From Pancytospora philotis (Eukaryota; Microsporidia): 64,000 bases of DNA. Position 1 is the stretch's first letter. Every line of letters starts with the position of its first letter. Below, one piece after another: positions 62,375 through 64,000 of this stretch. The position numbers and the translations under genes were made by a program. The notes below the pieces were generated by a model that saw nothing but the letters and a program-made list of their open reading frames with translations, did not search any database and was not told the origin of the DNA. The DNA is taken from contig JALRLY010000269.1 of the NCBI GenBank assembly GCA_023647555.1, forward strand, positions 1 through 64,000, given 5' to 3'.

Positions 62375-64000
62375 TTACTTAAAAAACTCGATCACAGCAT
62401 CGACGCTCTCGTCGAACTTCTTGGTGTCCACGAACTGCTTGAGCGCCAGCATCTCGTCCCTGTGGTCATTTGCGACGATCTTACCGCCGCAGCGGCAGTA
62501 GTCGCGCAGCTTCAGCTCTGCGGCGGCCTTGCACACGCTGCAGTGCCTGTCGCCGCGCGCCTGCATGCGCCACAGGTAGTTGAGGTAGCGGCCGCACTCC
62601 TCCTCGATGCACGCGTTCTCCAGGTCGGCGTAACACCGCACGCAGCGCTTTCTGATCAGCGCCTCGGCGCCGCAGTGCGGGCAGAATATCGTGAGGTTCA
62701 GCTGGTGGCTCTTCTCCTGCCCGAATTCGCTCAGCCGCAGCAGCTTGTAGCAGTTGGCCGCAAGCCCGTGCACGTCGCGCTTGTACGAGAGCAGCCGCAG
62801 CATCAGCCGCGCCTGCTCGTGGCTCATGCCCGTAACGAGCCCGTAGACCTGCTCGTTCGTGATCGCGGCGTCGCTGAAATAGAGACCGAAGAAGGAGCGC
62901 GGCATCTCGACGGACGCGAAGCTCAGGACCTCCCCGTCGTCGATGCAGAAGTAGCAGTCCGGGCTGACAAAGCCGAGCCGCTCGAATCTGCGCACGACCT
63001 GCAGACTCAGCAGCTCATAGCCGGCCAGCTGCGCGACTTTCTTCTGGATGTAGCCGAAGTACGCCGCGCAGCCTTCGGCGTCGGTGCGGCCCGTGTCTAT
63101 GGTAATGAGCTCCTTGCTCGCGCTCACCACCTTGCACTGCATCTCCTTGAGCTGGTGCACGAGGTTTATCAGGTACTTCTGCTGCAGGATGTTGATGAGC
63201 TCGCGCAGCTCCTCGGAGACGAGGCGCGAGTCCTTCTTGAGCCACTTGGCGATGGTGGGCACCAGACGCGCCGCGCCGTAGTTGTTCCGAAGGGCAGCGA
63301 CGAGGATGAGCTTCAGGAAATCGTACAGCAGCACGAACTCGCGCCTGCGGATGCCGTCGAAGAGCGAGTTGCTGCCGAGCAGGAAGCTGTGCTCGATGAT
63401 GGCGAGGAGCAGCGAGTTGGTGCACTCGATCTGCAGCGTGTACGTCGCGAAGTAGCCCGGCCTATAGCTCTCGTCCTTAATCACGTTCTGGGTGAATGCG
63501 TCGGACTGCACGGCCAGCGTGTCGGCCCTGCACAGCTCCTTGTAGAATGCGTACTCGAGCACCTGATCATTGATATTGCGCAGCGGCATCTTAAACAGCT
63601 CGGCGATGTCCTGCTGGCTGTTGTACTCCTCCCGCATCCTCAGCTGGAGGTCGTGCTGCCTCTTCAGCATCGCCTCGAGGCCCTCAAGGTGGATCGACTG
63701 CTTCAGCGCAAGGGGCACAAGCAGCGCGCCGCAAAACGCCTCCGCGATCTCTTCAGCGTTGGGATCAGAGCTGTTGTACACAATCACCGGTACGCTGTAG
63801 AGATGCCGGGCGCGGTATGCGGCCAGAGAGGTGCTTTGCACCTCCACGCCGCACTCTATCTTGGAATTCGATACAAAGGCCGTTACATCCGCCGTAATGC
63901 AGAAGATGCTCTTTTTCTGGTAGGTGATAGAAGAGACCGTCGCGTACGGCGCCACCAGCCGCCCGCCGTCGTGGTCGGCGATAAGCTGGTACATCGGATC
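62375..64000 (-). CDS. POL2: DNA polymerase epsilon catalytic subunit, C-terminal part (partial)
   Basis: At least 541 residues; the frame runs off the right edge. This is the inactive C-terminal half of Pol2. A degenerate polymerase-like fold contains NLVHQLKEMQCKVVSASKEL and ITIDTGRTDAEGCAAYFGYI, close to Pol2's LVxxLKxxGxxVVxAS. Two zinc modules end the protein: CPHCGAEALIRKRCVRC and then CSVCKAAAELKLRDYCRCGG, the second of which holds the last CxxC-CxC pattern where Dpb2 binds. The C-terminal region is required for replication initiation even though it does not polymerise DNA. The catalytic half lies beyond 64000. Confidence 0.88.
   Translation of the reverse strand, partial: DPMYQLIADHDGGRLVAPYATVSSITYQKKSIFCITADVTAFVSNSKIECGVEVQSTSLAAYRARHLYSVPVIVYNSSDPNAEEIAEAFCGALLVPLALKQSIHLEGLEAMLKRQHDLQLRMREEYNSQQDIAELFKMPLRNINDQVLEYAFYKELCRADTLAVQSDAFTQNVIKDESYRPGYFATYTLQIECTNSLLLAIIEHSFLLGSNSLFDGIRRREFVLLYDFLKLILVAALRNNYGAARLVPTIAKWLKKDSRLVSEELRELINILQQKYLINLVHQLKEMQCKVVSASKELITIDTGRTDAEGCAAYFGYIQKKVAQLAGYELLSLQVVRRFERLGFVSPDCYFCIDDGEVLSFASVEMPRSFFGLYFSDAAITNEQVYGLVTGMSHEQARLMLRLLSYKRDVHGLAANCYKLLRLSEFGQEKSHQLNLTIFCPHCGAEALIRKRCVRCYADLENACIEEECGRYLNYLWRMQARGDRHCSVCKAAAELKLRDYCRCGGKIVANDHRDEMLALKQFVDTKKFDESVDAVIEFFK

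Noticed and set aside
1..64000. Spliceosomal introns and CRISPR-like arrays
   Set aside because: All genes read through without interruption, and no regularly spaced direct repeats were seen.

Overview
The window looks like part of the nuclear genome of a very compact, GC-rich, intron-poor eukaryotic parasite, most likely a microsporidian or a close fungal relative. Genes are short versions of fungal/eukaryotic proteins, lie 100-450 bp apart on both strands, and show no introns. Many starts carry an AAATTTT-type block followed by CCC directly before ATG, a signal known from microsporidia. The hexokinase has a signal-peptide-like N terminus, as microsporidian hexokinases do. I cannot name the species.

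Layout. Positions 1-31 kb are a housekeeping block: a WD-like gene end, a Ski2-type RNA helicase, an MscS channel, Rad10/ERCC1, exosome Rrp4, deoxyhypusine hydroxylase, a PAQR membrane protein, an ISWI ATPase, a Uba3-like E1, hexokinase, a cyclin, tRNA-Lys(CTT), exosome Rrp41, Yif1, an Rpr2-like zinc ribbon, a DHHC palmitoyltransferase, Cia2/MIP18, ribosomal protein eL42, a PP2A-type phosphatase, a secreted Sel1-like protein, a small basic protein, tubulin cofactor A, XPD/Rad3, an exocyst Sec10-like protein, an L-type lectin cargo receptor, a Bos1/membrin SNARE and an acyltransferase.

Positions 31-40 kb hold a secreted/membrane orphan, a formin with a dead PTEN-like domain, and a shrunken Cyr1-type protein with a degenerate cyclase domain. 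Positions 39-54 kb are an accessory island: two paralogous secreted proteins (family A) flanking a complete Ty3/gypsy retrotransposon with identical 96-bp LTRs, then importin beta, then four paralogous predicted secreted proteins in tandem (family B). Positions 54-64 kb return to housekeeping genes: an MSH5-like MutS protein with a lost ATPase site, SMC1, RhoGAP, a Merlin/ISXO2-like transposase fragment, an unknown protein, and the C-terminal part of DNA polymerase epsilon.

Themes. RNA turnover (Ski2, Rrp4, Rrp41), early secretory traffic (Yif1, lectin, Bos1, Sec10-like, DHHC), Rho/actin control (formin, RhoGAP) and DNA repair/chromosome structure (Rad10, XPD, MSH5-like, SMC1, Pol epsilon) recur. 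Three multidomain proteins (formin, Cyr1-like, MSH5-like) keep their fold but have lost catalytic residues. The accessory island has visibly lower GC than the housekeeping genes. All calls come from reading the sequence; no database search was run.
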